The position numbers were made by a program, and so were the translations under genes. Below are positions 46,260-56,200 of a DNA stretch of 64,000 nucleotides, one piece after another; positions within the stretch are counted from its first letter, which is position 1; each line of letters opens with the position of its first letter. A model generated the notes under the pieces. That model saw only the letters and a list, made by a program, of their open reading frames with translations. It was not told the DNA's origin and did not search any database. Source of the stretch: JBDZVM01 sp040255675 (GTDB taxonomy: Bacteria; Actinomycetota; Actinomycetes; Acidothermales; Acidothermaceae); NCBI GenBank assembly GCA_040255675.1, contig JBDZVM010000014.1:29494-93493 (forward strand), written 5' to 3'.

Positions 46260-47927
46260 GTGACCACCCTCGACTCGCACTCCGTCGAAAGCTCGACCGG
46301 CACGTCGCCGAGCAAGTCGCGCTGGTGGCAGGGCGCCGCGATCTACCAGGTGTACGTGCGAAGCTTCGCGGACGGCAACGGCGACGGCACGGGCGACCTC
46401 ACCGGCGCCCGGAAAAAGCTGCGATATCTCGCTGACCTCGGGATCGAGGCGATCTGGTTCAACCCCTGGTACCCCTCCCCCATGGCCGACGCCGGTTACG
46501 ACATCGCCGACTACCGCGACATCGATCCGGTGTTCGGCACGCTCGCGCAAGCGGAGGCGCTCATCGGCGAGGCACACGAGCTTGGTATCAAGGTGATCGT
46601 CGATGTCGTGCCTAACCATTGTTCCGACGCGCATCCGTGGTTTCAGGCGGCCCTCGCGGCCCGGCCTGGCTCGCCGCAACGAGACCTCTTCTGGTTCCGA
46701 CCTGGCCGCGGTGAGAACGGCGAGTTGCCCCCCAACGACTGGAACTCCATCTTCGGCGGCCCGGCATGGACGAGAATCACCGAGCGCGACGGCACACCGG
46801 GCGAGTGGTACCTACATCTGTTCGCGCCAGAGCAGCCAGACTTCAACTGGGACAACCCCCGCGTGCGCGAGGAATTCGAAGACATCTTGCGGTTTTGGCT
46901 CGATCGTGGCGTTGACGGAATCCGTATCGACTCGGCCGCGCTGCTCGTCAAGGATTCGTCGCTGACCGATTTGGGTGGCCAGCCCGATGCGTTGGCACGG
47001 CATCCGTTCGTCGACCTCGACGGCGTGCACGAAATCTACCGCGCGTGGCGGCGGCTAACCGACAGCTACGCGGGCGATCGCATTTTGATCGGGGAAGTGT
47101 GGCTGCCCGACCGCGAACGCTTCACCCGGTATCTGCGACCCGACGAGTTGCACACCGCCTTCAATTTCGACTTTCTCGGCTGTCCGTGGCAAGCGGACAG
47201 GGTGCGGTCGGTGATCGACGCGACGCTAGCCGACCACGCCCCAGTAGGCGCACCGCCGACTTGGGTTTTGTCGAACCACGACGTCGTGAGGCACGTGACA
47301 CGTTACGGGCGCATCGACACCTCGTTTTCGATGAACGACAGAAGGCTCGGCGAACCAAGCGATTTGACGCTCGGCACCCGACGAGCGCGCGCCGTCGTTC
47401 TCGTCACGATGGCACTACCCGGCGCGGTCTACATCTATCAAGGCGAAGAGCTCGGCCTTTGGGAGGTGGAGGATCTGCCGGCCGAACTACTGCAAGACCC
47501 GATCTGGGTACGCTCCGGTTACACCGATCGCGGCCGTGACGGGTGCCGAGTGCCTATTCCCTGGGACGGCGACGAGCCGCCATTCGGCTTCAGCCCCCCG
47601 GGTGTCGCGACGTGGCTGCCACAACCGCATAGCTGGAAGGGATTGTCGGTGGATTCGCAAGCGGGCGACCCAGGCTCGATGCTGGAGCTGTACCGAAAGG
47701 CGTTGCATATCAGGAGCCGCGAGACATCCCTTCGCACACGTGAGCTGCGATGGCTACCGTCGGCAGAAGACGTCGTGACGTTCAAGCGAGGCAACGATTT
47801 CGTCTGTGTGGCGAACCTGTCGAGCAATCCTGTCGAGTTGCCCCCTCATCGCGAGCTCATCGTCAGCAGTCTGCCGCTCGAAAATGGCCGTTTGCCGGTC
47901 GACGCGAGCGCCTGGCTGCGATCGTAG
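46260..47927 (+). CDS. GH13 alpha-glucosidase
   Basis: 555 residues of the GH13 (alpha/beta)8 family, without signal peptide, so cytoplasmic. The nucleophile is Asp224 (GIRIDSAA), the acid/base is Glu279 (LIGEVW) and the transition-state Asp is Asp341 (SNHDV). The first region reads VDVVPNH. Layout matches the oligo-1,6-glucosidase/maltase type (WYPSPMADAGYDIADYRDID). The start is the GTG at 46260, nine bases after GAAGGAG. Its place behind the importer implies it splits imported alpha-glucooligosaccharides into glucose. Confidence 0.94.
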   Translation: MTTLDSHSVESSTGTSPSKSRWWQGAAIYQVYVRSFADGNGDGTGDLTGARKKLRYLADLGIEAIWFNPWYPSPMADAGYDIADYRDIDPVFGTLAQAEALIGEAHELGIKVIVDVVPNHCSDAHPWFQAALAARPGSPQRDLFWFRPGRGENGELPPNDWNSIFGGPAWTRITERDGTPGEWYLHLFAPEQPDFNWDNPRVREEFEDILRFWLDRGVDGIRIDSAALLVKDSSLTDLGGQPDALARHPFVDLDGVHEIYRAWRRLTDSYAGDRILIGEVWLPDRERFTRYLRPDELHTAFNFDFLGCPWQADRVRSVIDATLADHAPVGAPPTWVLSNHDVVRHVTRYGRIDTSFSMNDRRLGEPSDLTLGTRRARAVVLVTMALPGAVYIYQGEELGLWEVEDLPAELLQDPIWVRSGYTDRGRDGCRVPIPWDGDEPPFGFSPPGVATWLPQPHSWKGLSVDSQAGDPGSMLELYRKALHIRSRETSLRTRELRWLPSAEDVVTFKRGNDFVCVANLSSNPVELPPHRELIVSSLPLENGRLPVDASAWLRS

Positions 47928-47931
47928 GGCG

Positions 47932-48789
47932 ATGAAAGCCGCGCTCGTGACCGGTGCGGGCGGCTGGCTCGGCCGCCACGTCGTCGCGCTTTTTCGCCGT
48001 GAACACGTCGCCGTCACGGCGCTGGTACTCAATGCTGACGACGCCGTCGAAGCACATCGCGTCGAGGCCGATCGCGTCGTCGTCGGCGATGCCCGCGACG
48101 CACGAGTCGTCCGAGACGCTGTGCGTGGCAACGACGTCGTCGTCCATCTCGCCGCGTTACCGTCGCCAGCCGCGGGTACCGCCGAGGAGGTTTTTTGCCT
48201 GAACACCGCGACTACCTTCACGGTGCTCGAGCAGGCGGGCCTGGCGGGGGTCAAACGCGCCGTCATCGCGAGCAGCCAGGCCATCAGCGGATTGCCGTTC
48301 AGCCCGAAGCCGCGCCGTCCGCCTTATCTGCCGATCGACGAGGCGATTCCTTTGCAGATCGGCGATCCCTACGCTCTGTCGAAGCAGGCCGATGAAGCGA
48401 CGGCCGCGATGATGTGGTGGCGGCACGGCCTTTCCGTGTGCGCATTGCGATTTCCCTTTCTAGGCGGGGCGCGGTTCGGGGTGCCCGAGCACGCGGCCCA
48501 GCTCGCCAGAGATCCGTCGCTCGGTGTTGTCGACGCTTGGGCATATCTCGACGTGCGCGACGCCGCTCGAGCATGCCTGCTCGCCGCGCGATTGCCAGCG
48601 AATGGCTACGATGTCATGCTCGTCGCCGCGCCGAACACTTTGGTGCGTGAACCGACCGAGTCACTGCTCGACACTTTCCTTCCAGGTGTCGCGCGCCGAA
48701 GAAAATTCGCGGGCAACGAGGTACCGCTCGATTTGCGTCGCGGTCGCGCAATTCTCGGCTTCGAAGCCGAAAACATTTGGGTGCCATGA
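47932..48789 (+). CDS. Extended SDR-family NAD(P)-dependent epimerase/dehydrogenase
   Basis: 285 residues. The dinucleotide motif is ALVTGAGGWLGRH. The catalytic pair is Tyr147 and Lys151 (YALSK); VIASSQAISG contains the third residue. It starts four bases after the GH13 gene, and its stop overlaps the start of the next gene (ATGA, 48786-48789). A uronate/aldose dehydrogenase or UDP-sugar epimerase function is possible; the substrate cannot be decided. It probably acts in the same pathway as the downstream ManD-like enzyme. Confidence 0.85.
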   Translation: MKAALVTGAGGWLGRHVVALFRREHVAVTALVLNADDAVEAHRVEADRVVVGDARDARVVRDAVRGNDVVVHLAALPSPAAGTAEEVFCLNTATTFTVLEQAGLAGVKRAVIASSQAISGLPFSPKPRRPPYLPIDEAIPLQIGDPYALSKQADEATAAMMWWRHGLSVCALRFPFLGGARFGVPEHAAQLARDPSLGVVDAWAYLDVRDAARACLLAARLPANGYDVMLVAAPNTLVREPTESLLDTFLPGVARRRKFAGNEVPLDLRRGRAILGFEAENIWVP

Positions 48790-50063
48790 CCACGTCGAAG
48801 GACGCTGACTTGCTTGCGTCCACCGCGCCTCCGTGGGCCCACGTCGACGACCTGCGCATTACTCGTGTTCGCGCGATCGTCACGGCCCCAGAAGGCGTCG
48901 CGCTCGTCGTCGTCCGGGTTGATACATCGGACGACGGCCTCTACGGCCTCGGTTGCGCGACTTTCACCCAGCGCTTCGACGCGGTGGCCGAGGTTGTCGA
49001 CGACTACATCGGGCCGCTCGTGCGCGGCCGTCACCCGGCCGACATCGACGACATCACCCGCGTGGTGCATCACAGTTCGTACTGGCGCACGGGCCCGGTG
49101 CTGAACAACGGGTTGTCCGGACTCGATATGGCGTTGTGGGATATCGCCGGGAAACGCGCTGGTCTGCCGGTCTTCGAGCTGTTCGGCGGACGCGTGCGGA
49201 AAGCCGCGACGGCATACACGCACGCCTCAGGTGCCGACATGGCCGCCGCGTTGGCGGACGCGCGACGCCTCATTGACGCAGGCTGGCGACACGTGCGGTT
49301 GCAGGTCGGTCAACCGGGCAGTGGAACCTACGGCGCGCCCGCGATGTCCGCCGCATACAGCGGCGACCCCAATCCCGACGGCTGGGACGTCGACCACTAC
49401 CTGCGCGAGACACCGCGTCTTTTCGCGGCGGCGCGAGAACAACTGGGCGACGCCGTCGAACTGCTGCACGACGCGCACAGCAGATTGTTGCCTCGCCAAG
49501 CCATGTCGCTGGCGCAATCACTTGCGCCGTATCGGTTGTTCTTCCTCGAGGACGTCGTCGCTCCCGAACACTACGACCAGCTGCCCGAGGTGCGGCGTGC
49601 GTCGCCGGTCGCGATCGCGGTCGGCGAGTTGGTCGTCGACACCTCGACCGCCGCGCGACTCGTCGTGAACGGCTCCGTCGACTTTCTTCGGCTGCACCTG
49701 TCCGCGATCGGCGGGCTGACGCCGGCACGCAAAATCGCCGCGCTGTGCGAACTCGTCGGCGTGCGGACGGCATGGCACGCGCCGGCCGATGTCTCTCCCG
49801 TCGGCGCGGCCGCCAATCTCGCGGTGGACGTGAGCTCGGCCGCGTTCGGCATTCAGGAAAGCCACCTCTACAACGAGGCAGCGTGCGAGGTGTTTCCGGG
49901 GACGCCGCAACCACGCGGCGGGTATCTCGAGCCGTCGCCCGCGCCTGGCCTCGGGGTCGACCTCGACGAACGCGTCGCGGCCCGATATCCGCCCGGCCGG
50001 TTCGCGCACGACCGGTGGGCGTCTCGAGTCAGGGGCCGCGATGGCGGCCTGCTGGCTCCGTAG
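48786..50063 (+). CDS. Enolase-superfamily sugar-acid dehydratase (mannonate dehydratase-like)
   Basis: 425 residues. The N-terminal capping domain reads ITRVRAIVTAPEGVALV; NGLSGLDMALWDIAGKRAGL precedes the barrel. Metal ligands are apparent as Asp in HDAHSRLL, Glu in FFLEDVVAPE and Glu in IAVGELVVD. The His/Asp pair (WHAPADVSPV) is that of the ManD type, which dehydrates mannonate or gluconate. Several ManD-like proteins have little activity, so the substrate is uncertain. It is translationally coupled to the SDR gene. Confidence 0.85.
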   Translation: MTTSKDADLLASTAPPWAHVDDLRITRVRAIVTAPEGVALVVVRVDTSDDGLYGLGCATFTQRFDAVAEVVDDYIGPLVRGRHPADIDDITRVVHHSSYWRTGPVLNNGLSGLDMALWDIAGKRAGLPVFELFGGRVRKAATAYTHASGADMAAALADARRLIDAGWRHVRLQVGQPGSGTYGAPAMSAAYSGDPNPDGWDVDHYLRETPRLFAAAREQLGDAVELLHDAHSRLLPRQAMSLAQSLAPYRLFFLEDVVAPEHYDQLPEVRRASPVAIAVGELVVDTSTAARLVVNGSVDFLRLHLSAIGGLTPARKIAALCELVGVRTAWHAPADVSPVGAAANLAVDVSSAAFGIQESHLYNEAACEVFPGTPQPRGGYLEPSPAPGLGVDLDERVAARYPPGRFAHDRWASRVRGRDGGLLAP

Positions 50064-50085
50064 TTCCGCGCCTCGCGATTGCTCG

Positions 50086-50130
50086 GTCAAGTAATTACAA
50101 AGTTTCGTAGCTATCTTGCGCCGACCTTGT
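50086..50130 (+). promoter_or_regulatory. Candidate promoter of the giant glucanase gene
   Basis: GTCAAG (around 50086) and TAGCTA (50109-50114), about 17 bases apart, are a possible -35/-10 pair. TCTTGCG follows directly (50114-50120), the same arrangement as in the transporter promoter. The leader to the ATG at 50240 would be about 115 bases. Confidence 0.35.
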
Positions 50131-50239
50131 CAAATCTGTCATCGTTCGAGTGGCATTTCGCGGCACGACACGGGGTCTTCTGCTCAGCACCGCCACTCGA
50201 ACGAATGCGTTCGACGGAATCCGACGAAAGAGGTCCTCC

Positions 50240-53200
50240 ATGTTTCGAAAGACGCCCCGAGGATCGTCGCGATCCTGGCGATCCGTCACCGCGGCCGCCG
50301 CGACGTCACTTGCCTGCGCGACCCTCGTCGCCGTCACGGGAGCGCAAACCGCGTTCGCCGCCGCCACGGGCGGCCAGGGCGCGAGCCTGCCGTATGTCGA
50401 GTTGCAGGCCGAAAACGCGGCCACCAACGGCACGATCATCGGCCCGAGCTATACGCAGGGCCAGCTCGCCGACGAGGCTTCGTTCCGCAAGGCGGTCACG
50501 CTGTCGGGCCAAGGCAAATACGTCGAGTTCACGACGACCGCCCCGACCAACTCCATCGACTTCCGCTACAGCATCCCCGACAGCGGCAACGGCTCGGTTT
50601 ACACCGCCTCGTTGTCGCTTTACATCAACGGCGCCAAGCAGCCCGACTTCACGCTGACCAACGCTTATAGCTGGTACTACGGCAGCTATCCGTTCACGAA
50701 CACGCCCGGAAGCAACCCCCATCACTTCTACGACGAAGCGCATCGGCTGTTCGACACGACCTATCCGGCGGGCACGAGTTTCAAGCTGCAGGTCGACTCC
50801 GAAGACGCGGCCGGCAGCTACACCATCGACTTCGCCGACTTCGAGCAAGTCGCCGCGCCGCTTTCCCAACCGGTGAGCTCGGTGTCGGTGACCAGCGAGG
50901 GCGCCGACGCCAGCGGTAACGCGGATTCCACCAGCGCGTTCAACGCGGCGATCTCGGCCGCCGGCCCCGGCGGCACGGTATGGATTCCGCCGGGCACGTA
51001 CAAGATTCCCGGCCACATCATCGTCAACGACGTGACGATCGATGGCGCCGGTATGTGGTACTCGACCATCAAAGGCACCGCACCAGGCTTCTATGGAAAC
51101 TCGGCACCGAATGCCAGCGGCAACGTGCATTTGTCAAACTTCGCGATTTTTGGCGACGTGCAAGAGCGTTGCGACAGCTGCCAAGTAAACGGCATCGGCG
51201 GTGCCATGTCGAATTCGAGCGTGTCGAATCTGTGGATCGACCATCTGAAGGTGGGCGTCTGGATGGACGGCCCGATGGACCACCTGACCTTCAGCGGGAT
51301 GCGAATTCGCGACACGACGGCGGACGGCGTCAACTTCCACGGCGGCGTCACCAACTCGACCGTAACCAACAGCGAAATCCGCAACACCGGCGACGACGGC
51401 CTGGCCATGTGGGCCGACGCGAGCATCGGCGCCGACTCGAACGACACGTTCTCGAACAGCACCGTGTCGTTGCAAATGCTGGCGAACGGCATCGCCGTGT
51501 ACGGCGGGCACGACAACACGGTGAGCGGAAACCGAGTCGTCGACACCGGCATCACTCAGGGCGGTGGAATCCAGGTCGGCCAGCGGTTCACCTCGACGCC
51601 GGTCGGCACCACGACCATCGAGAACAACACGATGATTCGTGACGGAAGCCTTGACCCCAACTGGCAATTCGGCGTGGGCGCGTTGTGGTTCGACGGCAGC
51701 CAAGGCGCCATCACCGGCCCCATCAACGTGACCAACGCGCTCATCGAGCAAAGCCCCTACGAGGCCGTGCAATGGGTCGAGGGAACGGTCAGCGGGGTGT
51801 CGCTGAACAACGTCACCATCGAGGGCACCGGCACGTTCGCGTTACAGGAGCAGACAGGTGGTTCGGCGTCCTTTACGAACGTCGTCGCCACGGGCGTCGC
51901 GCAAAACCCACCGAGCTACAGCTGCGAGGGCGGCAACTTTGCCGTCACCGACGGCGGCGGGAACTTCGGCATCACGCCGACGCAGTGCAACGGCTGGCCG
52001 GCGCCGGTGTACCCGCCGTACCCGGCGAATGGCATCACCGCCTCGCCGAGCGCGCTCAACTTCGGCTCGGTGACCAACGGCACGACAAGCGGCGCGCAAA
52101 CCGTCACCGTGTCGAACCCGACCGGCTCTGCGGCGAGCGTCTCCTCGATCTCGGTCGCGGGCGACTTTTCGCAGACCAACGCCTGCGGAAGCTCGATCCC
52201 CGCGAACGGCTCCTGCTCGGTGAGCGTGACATTCACCCCGACGGCGACCGGCGCCCGCGCCGGGACGCTGACCGTCAACGCCGGCGGAAACACCAGCACA
52301 GTAAGCCTTTCCGGCACCGGAACTCAGGCTGGGCCGATGTTGAACGCTAGCCCCGCGAGCCTTTCGTTCCCGACGACGACCGTCGGGTCGACGTCCGGCC
52401 CGCGGGCGGCGACGCTGACGAACAACGGCACCGCGACAGCGTCGATCTCGTCGATCTCGGCGAGCGGCGACTTCGCGCAAACCAACAACTGCGGGTCGTC
52501 GCTCGCGATCGGCGCGAGTTGCACGGTCAACGTGACGTTCTCGCCAACGTCGGGCGGAACGCGCAACGGCTCGGTCACGGTGAACAGTAACGCCGTGAAC
52601 AACCCGACCACGATCTCTTTGTCGGGCAGCGCAATCGACTCGTCGACCAACGTCGCGTTGAGCAAGCCGACGAGCGCGAGCGGTTCGGTCAACAGCGTGC
52701 AGTCGCCCGACCAGGCGGTCGACGGAAACAGCAGCAGCTACTGGGAAAGCGCGGATAACGCGTTCCCGCAGTGGTGGCAGGTCGATCTCGGCCAAACGAT
52801 GAGCCTCGGCAAAGTGGTCGTCAAACTGCCGCCATCGACGGCGTGGGGCGCCCGCACGCAAACGCTTTCAGTACTGGGCAGTACCGATGGCTCAACGTTC
52901 TCGGTGATCGTGGGATCGGCCGCCTACACGTTCGACCCGAACACGAACGGCAATTCGGCGACCATCACGTTCTCGCCCACAACCGCGCGTTATCTGCGGT
53001 TGAACTTCACCGCCAATACCGGCTGGCCGGCCGGGCAGGCCTCGGAGGTTGAGGTTTACCCGAGTGGCTCGGCCAGCGGCGGTGTCGGCGGTTCGGCTTC
53101 ACTGTCGGTGTCGCCGAGCAGCCTCACGTTCGCAAGCCAAAACGTCGGGACGACGAGCGGCGCGCAGACGGTGACCGTGACGAACGACGGCGACGCGGCG

Positions 53201-56200
53201 GCGTCCGTCTCGTCGATCGCGGCGAGCGGCGACTTCGCGCAGACCAACACCTGCGATGGCTCGATCGCCGCCGGAGGCTCATGCCAGGTGAGCGTCACGT
53301 TCACACCGACCGCGAACGGCACGCGCACGGGCACCCTGACCATCACCAGCGACGCGACGAACTCGCCGTCGACCGTGGCCCTTGCCGGCTCCGGGACGAC
53401 GCCGAGCGACGTGAACCTGGCGCTGGGGAAGACGATGACGGCCAGCGGCTACACCCAGATATACGCGCCGAGCAACGCGAACGACAACAACACCAGCAGT
53501 TACTGGGAATCGGTCGACAACGCGTTTCCGCAATGGCTGCAAGTCGACCTCGGCGCGACGACCGGCGTGAGCGAGATCATGCTCATGCTGCCTCCGTCGA
53601 CCGACTGGGGCGCTCGCACGCAAACCCTTTCGGTGCAAGGCAGCGCCGACGGATCGAACTTCTCCACCCTCGTCGGCTCGACCGGGTATACCTTCGACCC
53701 GAACACCGGAAACACCGTCACCATCAACCTGACGGCGAGCACCCGGTATCTGCGACTGAACTTCACCGGTAACACCGGCTGGCCCGCGGGGCAAATCTCT
53801 GAGTTCGAGGTGTTCGGCTCGGGTGGCACCGGTGGTGGCGGTGGCGATACGCAGGCCCCGACCGCGCCGTCGAGCCTCGCCTATACCCAGTCTGGCAGCG
53901 ACATCGACCTGAGCTGGCAGGCGGCGTCCGACAACACAGGTGTGACGGCGTACGACGTCTACGCGAACGACTCGTTGATCGCCAGCGTGAGTGGCTCCAC
54001 GCTCTCCTACACCGACGGCGCCGAGTCGACGAGCACGACGGTGTCGTACTACGTGAAAGCGCGCGATGCGGCTGGCAACGTCTCGGCGGCGAGCAACACC
54101 GTGACGCGCACCGGCACGGTAACCGGCGGCACCAACCAGGCGGCCGGAAAACCGATCACCGAGTCGTCGCACGTGGTGAACTTCGTCGGCTCCAACGCCA
54201 ACGACGGCGACGTCACGACGTACTGGGAGGGCAACGGATTCCCGAGCAGCATCGCCGTCGACATGGGCGCGAACGTCGACACGCAAGAGGTCGTCGTCAA
54301 GCTCAACCCGGATCCCGCGTGGGGAACCCGCACGCAGACGATCCAGATTCTCGGCCACGACCAGAACTCGTCGACCTTCACGCAGATCAAGGCAGCGGCG
54401 ACCTACACCTTCAACCAGGGCGACAACGTTGTCACGATCCCCGTCACAGCAACGGTTTCCGCGGTTGAGCTTGCTTTCACCGCCAACTCCGGTGCCGGCG
54501 GCGGCCAGGTCGCCGAGTTCGAGGTCATCGGCGTTCCAGGCGCAAACCCCGACCTCACCGTGACGTCGGTCGCGGCGTCACCCGCCACACCGAGCGAAAC
54601 CGACCCGATCACGTTGAACGCGACGGTGAAGAACATCGGCTCGCAAACCGCACCGGCAACCACGCTTGACTTCTATCTCGGTTCGACAGACGTCGGGTGG
54701 GCGACGGTCGGCTCACTCGCGCCCGGCGCCTCGACGACGGTGTCGGCGAACATCGGCGCGCGAAGCGCGGGCACCTACCAGCTCACCGCGAAGGTCGACG
54801 AAAACAACGCTGTCATCGAACAGAACGAAACGAACAACAGCTACACCAACCAGAATTCCCTTGTGGTCAGCCAAACGCAAAGTTCCGACCTGCTGCCCAC
54901 CGCGGTGGCATGGACGCCGAACACCCCCGCCGGCGGCAACACCGTCAGCTTCAGCGCGGCCATCAAGAACCAAGGCATCATGGCGTCGGCCTCGGGCAGT
55001 CACACGCTGACGCTGACCATCGCCGACGCGTCGAGCGGCTCGGTCGTGAAAACGCTCACCGGTTCTTACTCGGGTTCGATCGCCGCCGGAGCGACGACAG
55101 GACCGATCTCGTTGGGCACATGGACAGCTGTCGACGGCAAGTACGACGTCGACGTCACTGTGGCGGCCGACGGCAACGAAGTCTCGGTGAAGCAAGCTAA
55201 CAACACCTCGACGACGCCGTTCTTCGTCGGCCTCGGCGCGAACATGCCGTATGACATGTACGAGGCCGAAGACGGCCAAGTCGGCGGCGGCGCGACCTTG
55301 CTGGGCCCTAACCGCACGATCGGCGACCTCGCGGGAGAAGCGTCGGGCCGGCAAGCGGTGACGCTCGACACCACCGGCGCGTACGTGCAATGGACGACGC
55401 GCGCAAGCACCAACACGTTAGTCACTCGTTACTCCATTCCCGACTCAGCCGACGGCAACGGCCAAACGGCGACGCTCGACATCTACGTGAACGGCACGTT
55501 CCTCGAGCCCATCACGCTGACGTCGCACTTCGACTGGCTGTACGGCTCGGAGACCTCGCCGAACAACTCAGTGCAAGCCGGCACCCAGCGGCACGTCTAC
55601 GACGAGTCGCACATCATGCTCGGCGAGACCGTGCCGGCCGGCAGCGTCATCAAGCTACAAAAGGACACTTCGAACATTTCGCAATACGCGATCGACTTCG
55701 TGCAGACCGAGCAAGTGTCGCCGATCGCGAACCCTGACCCGGCGCACTACGTCGTGCCCGGGAGCACCAGCCAAAACGACGTGCAAAGCGCCATTCAGTC
55801 CGCTGAGTCGAACAGCAACTACGCGGGCGTCTACCTTCCCGCGGGCACGTATCCCACATCGAACAAGTTCCAGATCAGCGGCCGTGCAATCAAGATTGTC
55901 GGCGCCGGGCCGTGGTACACGCAGTTCGAGACACCGCAAACCCAAACGAATACCGACGCCGGGTTCTCCGTGCAGTCGTCGGCGAACGGCTCGACGTTCA
56001 GCGGCTTCGCGTTCTTCGGCAACTACACGCAACGCATCGACGGGCCCGGCAAGGTGTTCGACCTCACCGACGTCAGCGGTCTCACCATCGACAACATTTG
56101 GGTGGAACACACGGTCTGCGCGGTGTGGGGCACGCACGTCACGAACTCGACGTTCAGCAACATGCGGATTCGCGACACCTTTGCCGACGGCATCAACCTG

